A stretch of DNA of 36,172 nucleotides from Actinomycetes bacterium (lineage in GTDB: Bacteria > Actinomycetota > Acidimicrobiia > Acidimicrobiales > SZUA-35): the NCBI GenBank assembly GCA_024276425.1, contig JAJRXF010000168.1:1-36172 (forward strand), in the 5' to 3' direction. This document shows, one piece after another, positions 10,032 to 16,536 of the stretch (position 1 is its first letter; each line of letters begins with the position of its first letter). The notes below the pieces were generated by a model. The model searched no databases and had not been told where the DNA came from. It saw nothing but the letters and a program-made list of their open reading frames with translations. The translations under genes were made by a program, and so were the position numbers.

Positions 10032-10389
10032 AGACTCCAACCAAGAGCAACCCTCACTTCGGGTTCGCCCCTACCTCGTAACAGGTGGTCGTACACGAAG
10101 CACAATTGATTTGCCCCTTGAGGCGTTGGTCCTGACCACCCCTGCTGGTCAGGCGGCTATCGAGAGCATGAACCATGAGCGACGCCGAATCGTGGAACTC
10201 TGCGTCGAGCGGCAGTCACTGGCAGAGATCTCAGCTCTGACCCATGTTCATCTTCAGGTGGCCAAGGTTTTGGTTGGCGACCTGATCTCTGAGGGCTTTC
10301 TCGGTTCCCATACTGCGAACGCCTCCCCCTCTGTCCGCCCCGACGTTCAGTTGCTTGAACGTGTACTCGACGGCCTCCAGTCGCTGTAG
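10027..10389 (+). CDS. cvnC: DUF742 protein of the conservon (CvnC type)
   Basis: The 120-residue product carries the DUF742 signature RVRPYLVTGGRTRS near residue 12 and a winged-helix-like C-terminal half (ERRRIVELCVERQSLAEISA, then LISEGFLGSH). DUF742 proteins are conservon partners thought to bridge the kinase and the GTPase or to act in gene control. I chose the ATG at 10027 because it lies directly before the signature region and is preceded by AGGTGA; the ATG 17 bases upstream is out of frame. There is a gap of 114 bases after cvnB, larger than the other gaps in this operon, and it contains the tandem duplication of the start region. Confidence 0.94.
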   Translation: MTDSNQEQPSLRVRPYLVTGGRTRSTIDLPLEALVLTTPAGQAAIESMNHERRRIVELCVERQSLAEISALTHVHLQVAKVLVGDLISEGFLGSHTANASPSVRPDVQLLERVLDGLQSL

Positions 10390-10395
10390 GAACCA

Positions 10396-10974
10396 ATGAA
10401 CGCATCAGCTAACCCCATTCCAGTCAAGATCGTCATCGCCGGTGGCTTCGGTGTCGGTAAGAGCACCTTTGTTGGTTCCATCTCCGATATTGATCCTCTG
10501 ACAACCGAGGCGGCCATGACCAAGGCCAGCGAAGCCGTTGACGACGTCGGTGACGCAACGAGCAAGAAGTCGACGACCGTGGCTATGGACTTTGGCCGGG
10601 TTGCGCTGAGTTCTGAGCTTGTCTTGTATCTTTTTGGAACTCCGGGCCAGGATCGGTTCCACTTTATGTGGGATGAATTGATTCGAGGAGCGATCGGGGC
10701 CGTTGTCCTGGTGGACACGGGTCGTCTTGAGCAGTGCTTCGCCGCGGTTGACTATATGGAGCGCGCTGGGGTGCCCTTTGTCGTAGCCATTAATGCTTTT
10801 GACGGCGTATTGCGTCACCACCCAGACGATGTCCGTGAAGCACTTGATGTACCGGCCCACATTCCCGTTCTGGTGACCGATGCCCGTCACCGGGCCGCGG
10901 TTCGCGACACCCTCGTTGGTCTGGTTCGCCACGCGATGATGCAGGCCTCGTCCCCGGCGCCGGTCAACTCTTAG
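10396..10974 (+). CDS. cvnD: Small GTPase of the conservon (CvnD type)
   Basis: A Ras-like/MglA-like GTP-binding protein of 192 residues. The P-loop is GGFGVGKST at residues 16-24, the switch II region is FGTPGQDRF, and the base-recognition loop is NAFDG in place of the common NKxD, as usual for this family. It is the output switch of the conservon, cycling between GTP and GDP under control of the Roadblock protein. It starts 6 bases after the DUF742 stop with AGGA upstream (10388-10391), so all four genes form one operon. It ends 12 bases before the convergent 74-residue gene. Confidence 0.95.
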   Translation: MNASANPIPVKIVIAGGFGVGKSTFVGSISDIDPLTTEAAMTKASEAVDDVGDATSKKSTTVAMDFGRVALSSELVLYLFGTPGQDRFHFMWDELIRGAIGAVVLVDTGRLEQCFAAVDYMERAGVPFVVAINAFDGVLRHHPDDVREALDVPAHIPVLVTDARHRAAVRDTLVGLVRHAMMQASSPAPVNS

Positions 10975-10986
10975 GGGTCAATCGAT

Positions 10987-11211
10987 CTAGGCGGAGCGAA
11001 GCATGGGAGTTCCCTCGCCGTGAACGATGCGCCGGACCTTGACAATGTCAGCGGTCCGATAGCTGGCCAGGCGAGTGCTCCAAGAGTCGATTACGTTCCG
11101 ATTGTCGGCTAGGGCGAAGAAGGTGGTTAGTGGGCCTTCCTGTTGGTAGGCATCCGCTCCGTGGACGTCTTCGATTGTTTGGTCGGAGAGGGTTACGCTG
11201 AAGAGGGCCAT
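10987..11211 (-). CDS. Small hypothetical protein, 74 residues
   Basis: The frame begins at ATG 11211 and runs in a gap between plus-strand genes. The product starts MALFSVTLSDQTIEDVHGAD and contains PLTTFFALADNRNVIDSWST and ADIVKVRRI, which looks like a compact alpha/beta protein with normal amino-acid usage and no membrane segment or metal-binding cysteines. I do not recognise the family firmly, though similar short proteins are common in actinobacteria. No Shine-Dalgarno sequence precedes it, so a leaderless transcript is possible. It is the only good coding frame in this interval. Confidence 0.7.
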   Translation of the reverse strand: MALFSVTLSDQTIEDVHGADAYQQEGPLTTFFALADNRNVIDSWSTRLASYRTADIVKVRRIVHGEGTPMLRSA

Positions 11212-11496
11212 AGGCCAAGACTACGACAAGGCCCTTGTGGGGTGCTAGGGGTGTAACCCTGTGGATTGTCTAGGTTTTCCACAGATTCCGCCCTCGTTTG
11301 GTTCCAAAAACGCCATCAGCCGGCAAGCTGATTCGCTCACCGGCTGACGTAACCCCCGTTTGTCCGGAGCGATCAAGCGTGACGCTCGACACATGCTCAG
11401 GCCTGGTAACGCTCCCACTGATCCGACGGTCTGTCAAGGGTGAGTCAGTGTGGCCCCTGGCCTAACCTGACCTACCTAGGGTTGCATGGGAGGCGA
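11212..11496. other. Divergent intergenic region with two inverted repeats
   Basis: This stretch separates the divergent 74-residue gene and the DUF5522 gene and should hold promoters for both. TGTGGA (11260-11265) and TCCACA (11278-11283) form a 6-bp inverted pair 12 bases apart. TCAGCCGG (11316-11323) and CCGGCTGA (11340-11347) form an 8-bp stem with a 16-base loop. I see no tRNA, no clear riboswitch and no convincing -35/-10 pair. A strong GGGAGG follows at 11488-11493. Confidence 0.4.
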
Positions 11497-11562
11497 ATGC
11501 CGAGTTCTACCAAGCCAAAGAAAGCTAAAGTGAGGCAAAGTGGGTCAAAGCGGGTCAACTGA
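11497..11562 (+). CDS. Possible 21-residue lysine-rich small ORF overlapping the DUF5522 start
   Basis: GGGAGG at 11488-11493 lies just before ATG 11497, which opens a 21-codon frame beginning MPSSTKPKKAKVRQS and ending at TGA 11560-11562. The product would be very basic. It overlaps, in another frame, the GTG start of the DUF5522 gene at 11540. It could be a leader peptide that controls that gene, the remnant of an N-terminal extension after a frameshift, or chance. Spacing from the ribosome-binding site is short (3 bases). Confidence 0.25.
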   Translation: MPSSTKPKKAKVRQSGSKRVN

Positions 11563-11767
11563 AGAAACCACAGACTTAGTCCATGCCGCCTTCGCCCATG
11601 CCGCGGCCCAGGAACGGGGAGAGGACGGCTACCTCGATCCGACCACCGAACTCTTTGTGATGACCGCTAGCTATCTTGAGCGTCGGGGCTGGTGTTGTGA
11701 GAACGGCTGCCGTCATTGTCCCTATCCGTCTGGTTCCAACTTCGTTCCCCTCGATCCAACAGACTAG
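11540..11767 (+). CDS. DUF5522 family protein
   Basis: The 75-residue product has the DUF5522 hallmark near its C-terminus, GWCCENGCRHCPYPSG, with four cysteines and a histidine that probably bind a metal, preceded by YLDPTTELFVMTASYLERRG. The biochemical role of this family is unknown to me. The GTG at 11540 is the only start left in frame after the stop at 11531-11533, so the N-terminus is moderately sure. The stop is 10 bases before the crotonase start, so the two genes are likely co-transcribed. Confidence 0.82.
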   Translation: MGQSGSTEETTDLVHAAFAHAAAQERGEDGYLDPTTELFVMTASYLERRGWCCENGCRHCPYPSGSNFVPLDPTD

Positions 11768-11777
11768 GGTCCGAAGT

Positions 11778-12596
11778 ATGAGTGAGCGCGTAACGGTAGC
11801 GATGATCGATGGTGTGGCCGACGTTCGACTGAATCGGCCAGACAAACGAAATGCGTTGGACCGCGAGATGTTTGTCTCCCTGGTCGAAACCGCTGATCGG
11901 CTAGCCAAGGACCCAGCCCTTCGCTGTGTTGTCTTGTCGGGGGAGGGCCCATCGTTTTGTGCCGGTCTCGACTTTGCGAGCTTTCAGGGCATGGCCGATA
12001 GCGAGGCCGGAGATCCTCCGGCCATTGATCTGGGTGCTACCCAAGACGGTCGGATAACTCACTTCGCTCAGCAGGCCTGTTTTGGTTGGACCGAACTACC
12101 GGTTCCCGTGATTGGCGCAATTCAAGGACATGCCCTGGGCGGAGGAATTCAACTGGCTCTGAGCTGCGATATTCGCTTTGTCGCTCCCGGAACCAAGATG
12201 TCAGTTCTGGAGATTCGCTGGGGCCTCATCCCCGACATGACGGGAACCCAAAGCCTGGTGAACCTTGTCGGGCTTGACGTGGCCAAGGAGTTGACCTTTA
12301 CCGGTCGGATGGTTGAGGCCAGCGAGGCCGTCGAATTGGGTCTCGCCACTCACCTCGCAGAGCATCCACGGGAGCAGGCGCTTGAACTCGCAGCCGATAT
12401 TGCCCAGAAATCTCCTCATGCCATCCGTGCAGCCAAACGATTGTTCAATGATGCACCGAAACTGACCGTTGCTGAAGGCTTTGCCGCCGAACGCCAAGAA
12501 ATCGGGCGATTGATCGGATCGCCCAACCAGGTTGAGTCAGTCAAGGCATTTTTCGAGAAACGTCCCCCTAGTTATAGAGATGCCTCCCAGCCATAG
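11778..12596 (+). CDS. Enoyl-CoA hydratase/isomerase (crotonase) family protein
   Basis: A 272-residue crotonase acting on a CoA thioester, probably in fatty-acid or related breakdown. Motifs are LNRPDKRNALDREM, the oxyanion-hole segment FCAGLDF, and GHALGGGIQLALSCDIRF. Of the two catalytic glutamates of true hydratases, the first is Gln125 here while the second is kept as Glu145 (LEIRWGLIPDMTGTQ), so it may be an isomerase or have a different reaction. I chose ATG 11778 (MSERVTVAMIDG); an upstream extension to 11676 runs out of frame through DUF5522. The last residues (RDASQP) and the stop codon are encoded by a 19-bp tandem repeat. Confidence 0.92.
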   Translation: MSERVTVAMIDGVADVRLNRPDKRNALDREMFVSLVETADRLAKDPALRCVVLSGEGPSFCAGLDFASFQGMADSEAGDPPAIDLGATQDGRITHFAQQACFGWTELPVPVIGAIQGHALGGGIQLALSCDIRFVAPGTKMSVLEIRWGLIPDMTGTQSLVNLVGLDVAKELTFTGRMVEASEAVELGLATHLAEHPREQALELAADIAQKSPHAIRAAKRLFNDAPKLTVAEGFAAERQEIGRLIGSPNQVESVKAFFEKRPPSYRDASQP

Positions 12597-12641
12597 AGAT
12601 GCCTCCCAGCCATAGAGATGCCTCCCAGCCATAGAGATGCC
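12574..12641. repeat. 19-bp tandem repeat, three copies plus a partial, spanning a stop codon
   Basis: The unit ATAGAGATGCCTCCCAGCC occurs at 12574-12592, 12593-12611 and 12612-12630, identical each time, followed by 11 bases of a fourth copy (12631-12641). The crotonase stop TAG (12594-12596) lies inside the second copy, so the first copy encodes the C-terminal RDASQP. The repeat fills most of the gap between two convergent genes. The unit is not a multiple of three. It looks like a recently expanded minisatellite. Confidence 0.95.
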
Positions 12642-12670
12642 ACCGCGAGCTCAAGACCGGGATCGATCCG

Positions 12671-14263
12671 CTAAAGACCGATAGCCGCGCCGATGCCGGC
12701 CCTCGGTTCAGCACAGCCAGACACATGATCGGAGCGGATGTCGATCATGTGGGCGTGGCCGAACATTCCGAGACCCCACTCCATCTCCTTTACCTGATGA
12801 CCACGTTCCACCAAACCGGTGGACCAGCCGGAGCCAGCTTCCAGCCCAACAGCAATCTTGCTGGGGTCTGACCAGGTGTTAAATCCAACGGCTGCGGGAA
12901 CGGTGAGTGTGAATCGGGGAGCGGACAGAATTTGGCCGGGGCCTTGGTTAGAAAATAGCAATCGGGCCATCATTTGCAGCACGACCTGGGGTTGGCCATC
13001 TCCACCCATCGTCCCAAGCACAGCCCGCAGTCGGCCGTCGCGGTGGGTGATGAGGGTTGGCAACAGGGTGCTCGGCGGGCGCCGACCCGGGCCGAGTTCG
13101 GCTGGGTGGCCCGCCTTGAGAGAGAAACCAATGCCCCGGTTGTGAATGAAAACACCAATCTCGTCCAGCCCAACATTTGACCCAAAGCCGGCCGCGTTGC
13201 TTTGAATGAGGGAAACCGCACCGCCTTCACTGTCGGTAGCACATAGATAGATGGTGCCGCCAACGGCGGTCGATGCTGAGACGGGAGTTTGTTTGCTGGG
13301 GTCGATCCGGCGCCACCGTTCTTCTAACCGCTGGTCAGCGACTAAGGCAGCTCCGTCTGCCCCGTCGAAGAGGACTTCGGAGCGATCAAAGCCGGCCTGC
13401 TTCGACGATTCGACCAACAGGTGGGCCCATTGAGGGTCGGAGGGGTCCTCGGGCAGGTCAAGATGGAAAGCAATTCGGGCGGCGGAGAGGGCAAGGTATC
13501 CCTGGGAGTTGGGCGGAACCGTCCACAACCGGTGATCCCACGCATCGACGCTAATAGGGGTTACCCACTCAGCCTGGTCTCGAACCAGGTCGGCGTCGGA
13601 GAACTGTCCGGGAATGGCCCTCTGCAGTGACCGACCGAATTCCCCCTCATACCAGTGAGAGCGCCCACTCTTGGCAATGCCCTCCAGAGACCTGGCTATG
13701 CCTTCCCGCACGATTCGTTGCCCGGGCCGAGCCGCCGTGCCGTTGGGGAAGAAGTCAGCCGATCCGGATGCACCCGCAATGGCTGGCAGAGCGCTGGTGA
13801 GCGACAGTGAGGCGGGGAAGCCGTCTCTTGCGAGCTTGATGGCTGGGGCGAAGACAACATTCAGCGGTAGGCGGCCGCAATCGTGGAGGAGGGTTAGCCA
13901 GCCGTCGACACATCCCGGAAGGGGTGAGGAGCGGAGATCCTTGCGAAACGGCATCTGGTTCAGTCCTTCAGCCCGAAGTTCATCGGGGTCGGCCCCTGAC
14001 CCGGCACGACCCGAGGCGTTGAGTGCCCGAGGCGTCTCCTGGCCCGGTACGTGGACAAGTGCCCACAGATCTCCTCCCATCCCACACATCTGCTGGGTTG
14101 TCACGGCCAGAACTGCCGAGGTAGCAATGGCTGCGTCGGCGGCCGTCCCGCCCTGGGCGAGCATCTGAACACCAGCAGAAGAGGCAAGGTGATCAACTGA
14201 GCAGACCATTGCTCCGGAGGAATAGCGTTCTGCTTCGATGCGATAGCCCGTGTGTCGTGTCAA
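12671..14263 (-). CDS. ggt: Gamma-glutamyltransferase-like Ntn hydrolase
   Basis: The 530-residue product is a gamma-glutamyltransferase/transpeptidase-type enzyme made as a precursor that cleaves itself. The nucleophile is expected to be Thr337 in STAVGGTIYLCATDSEGG, followed by the small-subunit motifs AGFGSNV and TMGGDGQPQ. The large-subunit part has QGGTAADAAIATSAVLAV and MCGMGGDLW. No signal peptide is visible, unlike classical periplasmic enzymes, so it may act in the cytoplasm, on glutathione-like or other gamma-glutamyl compounds, or as an acylase. The start is TTG 14263 (MTRHTGYRIEAE), since the next ATG lies inside the conserved N-terminal motif. It is divergent from the orphan gene at 14408. 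Confidence 0.88.
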   Translation of the reverse strand: MTRHTGYRIEAERYSSGAMVCSVDHLASSAGVQMLAQGGTAADAAIATSAVLAVTTQQMCGMGGDLWALVHVPGQETPRALNASGRAGSGADPDELRAEGLNQMPFRKDLRSSPLPGCVDGWLTLLHDCGRLPLNVVFAPAIKLARDGFPASLSLTSALPAIAGASGSADFFPNGTAARPGQRIVREGIARSLEGIAKSGRSHWYEGEFGRSLQRAIPGQFSDADLVRDQAEWVTPISVDAWDHRLWTVPPNSQGYLALSAARIAFHLDLPEDPSDPQWAHLLVESSKQAGFDRSEVLFDGADGAALVADQRLEERWRRIDPSKQTPVSASTAVGGTIYLCATDSEGGAVSLIQSNAAGFGSNVGLDEIGVFIHNRGIGFSLKAGHPAELGPGRRPPSTLLPTLITHRDGRLRAVLGTMGGDGQPQVVLQMMARLLFSNQGPGQILSAPRFTLTVPAAVGFNTWSDPSKIAVGLEAGSGWSTGLVERGHQVKEMEWGLGMFGHAHMIDIRSDHVSGCAEPRAGIGAAIGL

Positions 14264-14330
14264 AACCTGAACTCCAATCCTTGTCGCCTCGTGCCCGGGT
14301 GGGCTATCACCCTAGGCCAAGCTCTTTGGT

Positions 14331-14352
14331 TGGTCCCCAATTGTAGGGACCA
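14331..14352. promoter_or_regulatory. 7-bp inverted repeat between divergent genes
   Basis: TGGTCCC (14331-14337) and GGGACCA (14346-14352) form a perfect 7-bp inverted repeat around an 8-base spacer, in the 144-base region between the divergent ggt-like gene and the orphan gene. It could be an operator for either gene. No regulator is identified and no T-run supports a terminator. Confidence 0.3.
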
Positions 14353-14407
14353 TAGGCGGTGAGAATGAAGGAAGGTCATCTGACCCATTTGTTGGACGAA
14401 GTTTGAA

Positions 14408-14869
14408 TTGACCATCTCCGCAGTCCCTGCTGGCGCCCGAACAGGGGAGGACGTGTTTGACCAGGATGCGCCCGACGGTCCGGATCAGGCCCTCATCGGC
14501 CAGGCCATCACCCCACTTTGGGTTGGCGGAGTGGCGTTGGTTGAGGGCGCCCTCCTCAACGCGGCCACCAGCCCTTTGAGAGGGCCCATCCAGCTTCTTA
14601 TTCAAGATCTTCCCGCCGGAGTCACCGTTACTGGCCTGGAGACTACTGCGGGCACCGATGCCCTCGACATCGACCTGCAGAACACTGCCAACATCAACGC
14701 CAGTGCATCCATCGCTGCTCAGGCCAAAATCCGGGGCAAATTCTGGTCTCTTGGTTGGAGTGGCTGGAAAGACATCCTCACAGTGGAAGTCCGTGGCTCA
14801 ACGGACCCCTGGAAGTTGAAGATCCGAGTAAAGGTCGCTGGCTTTACCGTCAAGTTCAGTATCTCCTAG
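14408..14869 (+). CDS. Hypothetical protein, 153 residues, probably beta-rich
   Basis: I do not recognise this protein. The second half alternates hydrophobic and polar residues in a beta-strand pattern (GVTVTGLETTAG, ALDIDLQNTANINASASI, KDILTVEVRGS, KLKIRVKVAGFTVKFSIS), which suggests a small beta-sandwich. There is no signal peptide or cysteine. The TTG at 14408 is the first start in frame and is doubtful; a GTG lies 15 codons later. Support for it being real comes from its end: its TAG shares CTAG (14866-14869) with the stop of the convergent glycerophosphodiesterase gene, a pattern repeated at other convergent pairs in this window. Confidence 0.55.
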   Translation: MTISAVPAGARTGEDVFDQDAPDGPDQALIGQAITPLWVGGVALVEGALLNAATSPLRGPIQLLIQDLPAGVTVTGLETTAGTDALDIDLQNTANINASASIAAQAKIRGKFWSLGWSGWKDILTVEVRGSTDPWKLKIRVKVAGFTVKFSIS

Positions 14870-15630
14870 TTGGCCCACTGGCCCCGTTGTCGGAGTACCT
14901 CACGTAACAGGACAACGTCGTCGCTCATGATTCCGTCGACGCCGAGATCGAGGAGCCGATTCATCTCGGTTCGCTTATTGATGGTCCAGACATGAACCGG
15001 AAGCCCAAGTTGGTGGTAGCCATCGATGAGTCCTTGGTCGAGCCGAATGGGACCGACGGATACTGGTAACTGCACACAGCCATAGCCAAAGTTCCTGTCG
15101 GTGTCCAAGGTGCGGCGAGACCAGATACGTAGCGTCAGTCGGAAGACATCGCGTGGCCCGGGTGAGGAACAGAGATTGGGGCCCAGAATCCGGCGCAGGT
15201 GATGAATCCGCGAATCATGAAAGGATCCAACCCCAACACGGCCCAGCGCGTTGTGGGCACCCAATGCCTTTGCCAATGGTTCAACGGAGTCATCAGACTT
15301 CGGATCGATATTGAAACGGGAAGTGGGGAACGTCTCGAGCAGCTCATCTAGCGTTGGAATCCGATGTCCTCCGCCAAGATCGACCGTCCGAAGATCGGCC
15401 CAAGTGTTTTCGGAGACCGTGTCAGCCATTCCAGCCACCCGGCTGAGTCCAGAGTCATGAAAGGCCACCAGCACGCCATCCTTGGTCAGATGGACATCGG
15501 TTTCCAGGTACCGGTATCCGGCGTCGACTGCATGCTGAAAGGCGGCGACGGTATTCTCCGGAGCCGCAAGGTTGCCACCACGGTGGGCGAAAGCCAGGAT
15601 CCCTGGATGTTGCAGGTAGGGCCACTTCAC
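14866..15630 (-). CDS. Glycerophosphodiester phosphodiesterase family protein
   Basis: A 254-residue TIM-barrel enzyme that hydrolyses glycerophosphodiesters to glycerol 3-phosphate and an alcohol. The family motifs are at the N-terminus: FAHRGGNLAAPENTVAAF, then YLETDVHLTKDGVLVAFHD, which hold the catalytic histidines and the metal-binding Glu and Asp. The C-terminal VHVWTINKRTEMNRLLDLGVD (shown in part) and GIMSDD are also typical. I chose GTG 15630 (MKWPYLQHPG) because the frame beyond it is antisense to the crotonase gene and has no family sequence. No signal peptide is seen, so it probably acts inside the cell. The stop overlaps that of the orphan gene in CTAG. Confidence 0.9.
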   Translation of the reverse strand: MKWPYLQHPGILAFAHRGGNLAAPENTVAAFQHAVDAGYRYLETDVHLTKDGVLVAFHDSGLSRVAGMADTVSENTWADLRTVDLGGGHRIPTLDELLETFPTSRFNIDPKSDDSVEPLAKALGAHNALGRVGVGSFHDSRIHHLRRILGPNLCSSPGPRDVFRLTLRIWSRRTLDTDRNFGYGCVQLPVSVGPIRLDQGLIDGYHQLGLPVHVWTINKRTEMNRLLDLGVDGIMSDDVVLLREVLRQRGQWAN

Positions 15631-15710
15631 TGCCCGGGACCCTAGTACATGACTCGTGGCCCCTACGGCGCTGTGCTGGCTCGGTGGGCGCGGGGTTAGG
15701 GTGGCGCATG

Positions 15711-15736
15711 AGGAGGTAGGTATCGTGGGGGAGTGA
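15711..15736 (+). promoter_or_regulatory. Strong Shine-Dalgarno sequence placed for a three-codon leader ORF
   Basis: AGGAGG (15711-15716) is 16 bases before the crotonase GTG at 15733, too far for normal use, but 8 bases before a GTG at 15725. That GTG opens a frame reading MGE and stopping at TGA 15734-15736, which overlaps the crotonase start as GTGA. The arrangement fits translation re-initiation from a mini-ORF; a GGGGGAG next to the crotonase start is an alternative weak site. Confidence 0.35.
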
Positions 15737-16536
15737 GCAATCCAGACCCACTCGCCAAGGCCGAGGTCAGCATTCAAGTCGACGGATCCATTGGCTGGCT
15801 GATCTTTGACCACGAAGCGCGACGAAACGCCATGACCCTGGAGATGTGGCAAGCGGTGCCCAGCCTGTGTCAAGAACTGGCCAACACGCCACCGGTTCGA
15901 GTTGTTGTGGTGAGGGGAGCAGGAGAACGTGCCTTTGTGGCAGGGGCGGACATCAGCCAGTTTGGCGAACAACGTACTCCGGACAACGCGGAGATATACA
16001 GCCAGGCCACCACAGCAGCATCCCAAGCGATTTTGGCCATACCTAAACCGGTGATCGCCATGATCCACGGCTTCTGCATTGGTGGTGGACTTGCCCTTGC
16101 CCTCGCGTGCGACATCCGTTATGCCGCGGACGACTGCCGGTTTGGGCTTCCTCCAGCAAAGCTCGGCATTGGCTACGGGATCGATGGAATCCGAGAACTG
16201 GTTGACCTGGTTGGACCATCGGTCACCAAGGAAATCATCTTCACCGCCGATCTATTCGATGGGTCAACAGCCTTGCGATGGGGCCTTTTGAATCGGGTGA
16301 TTCCCAAGAACAAGTTGGAGGCCTTCGTCAGAAAGCAATGTGCCACCATGGCCAGCCGTGCACCACTCAGTCAGGAGGCAGCCAAAGTAGCCGTGGCTCA
16401 CACACTGGAGAGTGGGTTCACAACGGCAAGCCCAGCGGTAGCCGACATCATCGAACGATGCATGGCTAGCCGCGACTATCAGGAGGGAGTCGCCGCCTTT
16501 TTGGATAAGCGTCCGCCGCGTTTCGAAGGCCGCTAG
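15733..16536 (+). CDS. Crotonase family protein lacking both catalytic glutamates
   Basis: A 267-residue enoyl-CoA hydratase/isomerase superfamily member. The oxyanion-hole segments are FVAGADISQF and GFCIGGGLALALACDIRY. Both glutamates of the classical hydratase are absent: the first is Ala121, and the second falls at Pro141 in FGLPPAKLGIGYG. It belongs to a crotonase subgroup whose reaction I cannot name; simple hydration is doubtful. GTG 15733 is the only start after the in-frame stop at 15709. Its stop overlaps the stop of the convergent acyl-CoA synthetase (CTAG, 16533-16536), and the shared theme suggests fatty-acid or branched-chain acid use. Confidence 0.9.
   Translation: MSNPDPLAKAEVSIQVDGSIGWLIFDHEARRNAMTLEMWQAVPSLCQELANTPPVRVVVVRGAGERAFVAGADISQFGEQRTPDNAEIYSQATTAASQAILAIPKPVIAMIHGFCIGGGLALALACDIRYAADDCRFGLPPAKLGIGYGIDGIRELVDLVGPSVTKEIIFTADLFDGSTALRWGLLNRVIPKNKLEAFVRKQCATMASRAPLSQEAAKVAVAHTLESGFTTASPAVADIIERCMASRDYQEGVAAFLDKRPPRFEGR

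Noticed and set aside
11260-11283. TGTGGA/TCCACA pair as DnaA boxes of a replication origin
   Set aside because: The boxes are incomplete matches, only two are present, and no dnaA, dnaN or other origin genes are nearby.
14312-14605. 97-residue minus-strand frame overlapping the orphan gene
   Set aside because: Its composition looks random and its end is unrelated to neighbours, while the plus-strand frame has a regular strand pattern and a CTAG stop overlap.
15631-16068. N-terminal extension of the phosphodiesterase frame by 146 codons
   Set aside because: The added part is antisense to the crotonase gene and the family begins at residue 147 of the long frame.
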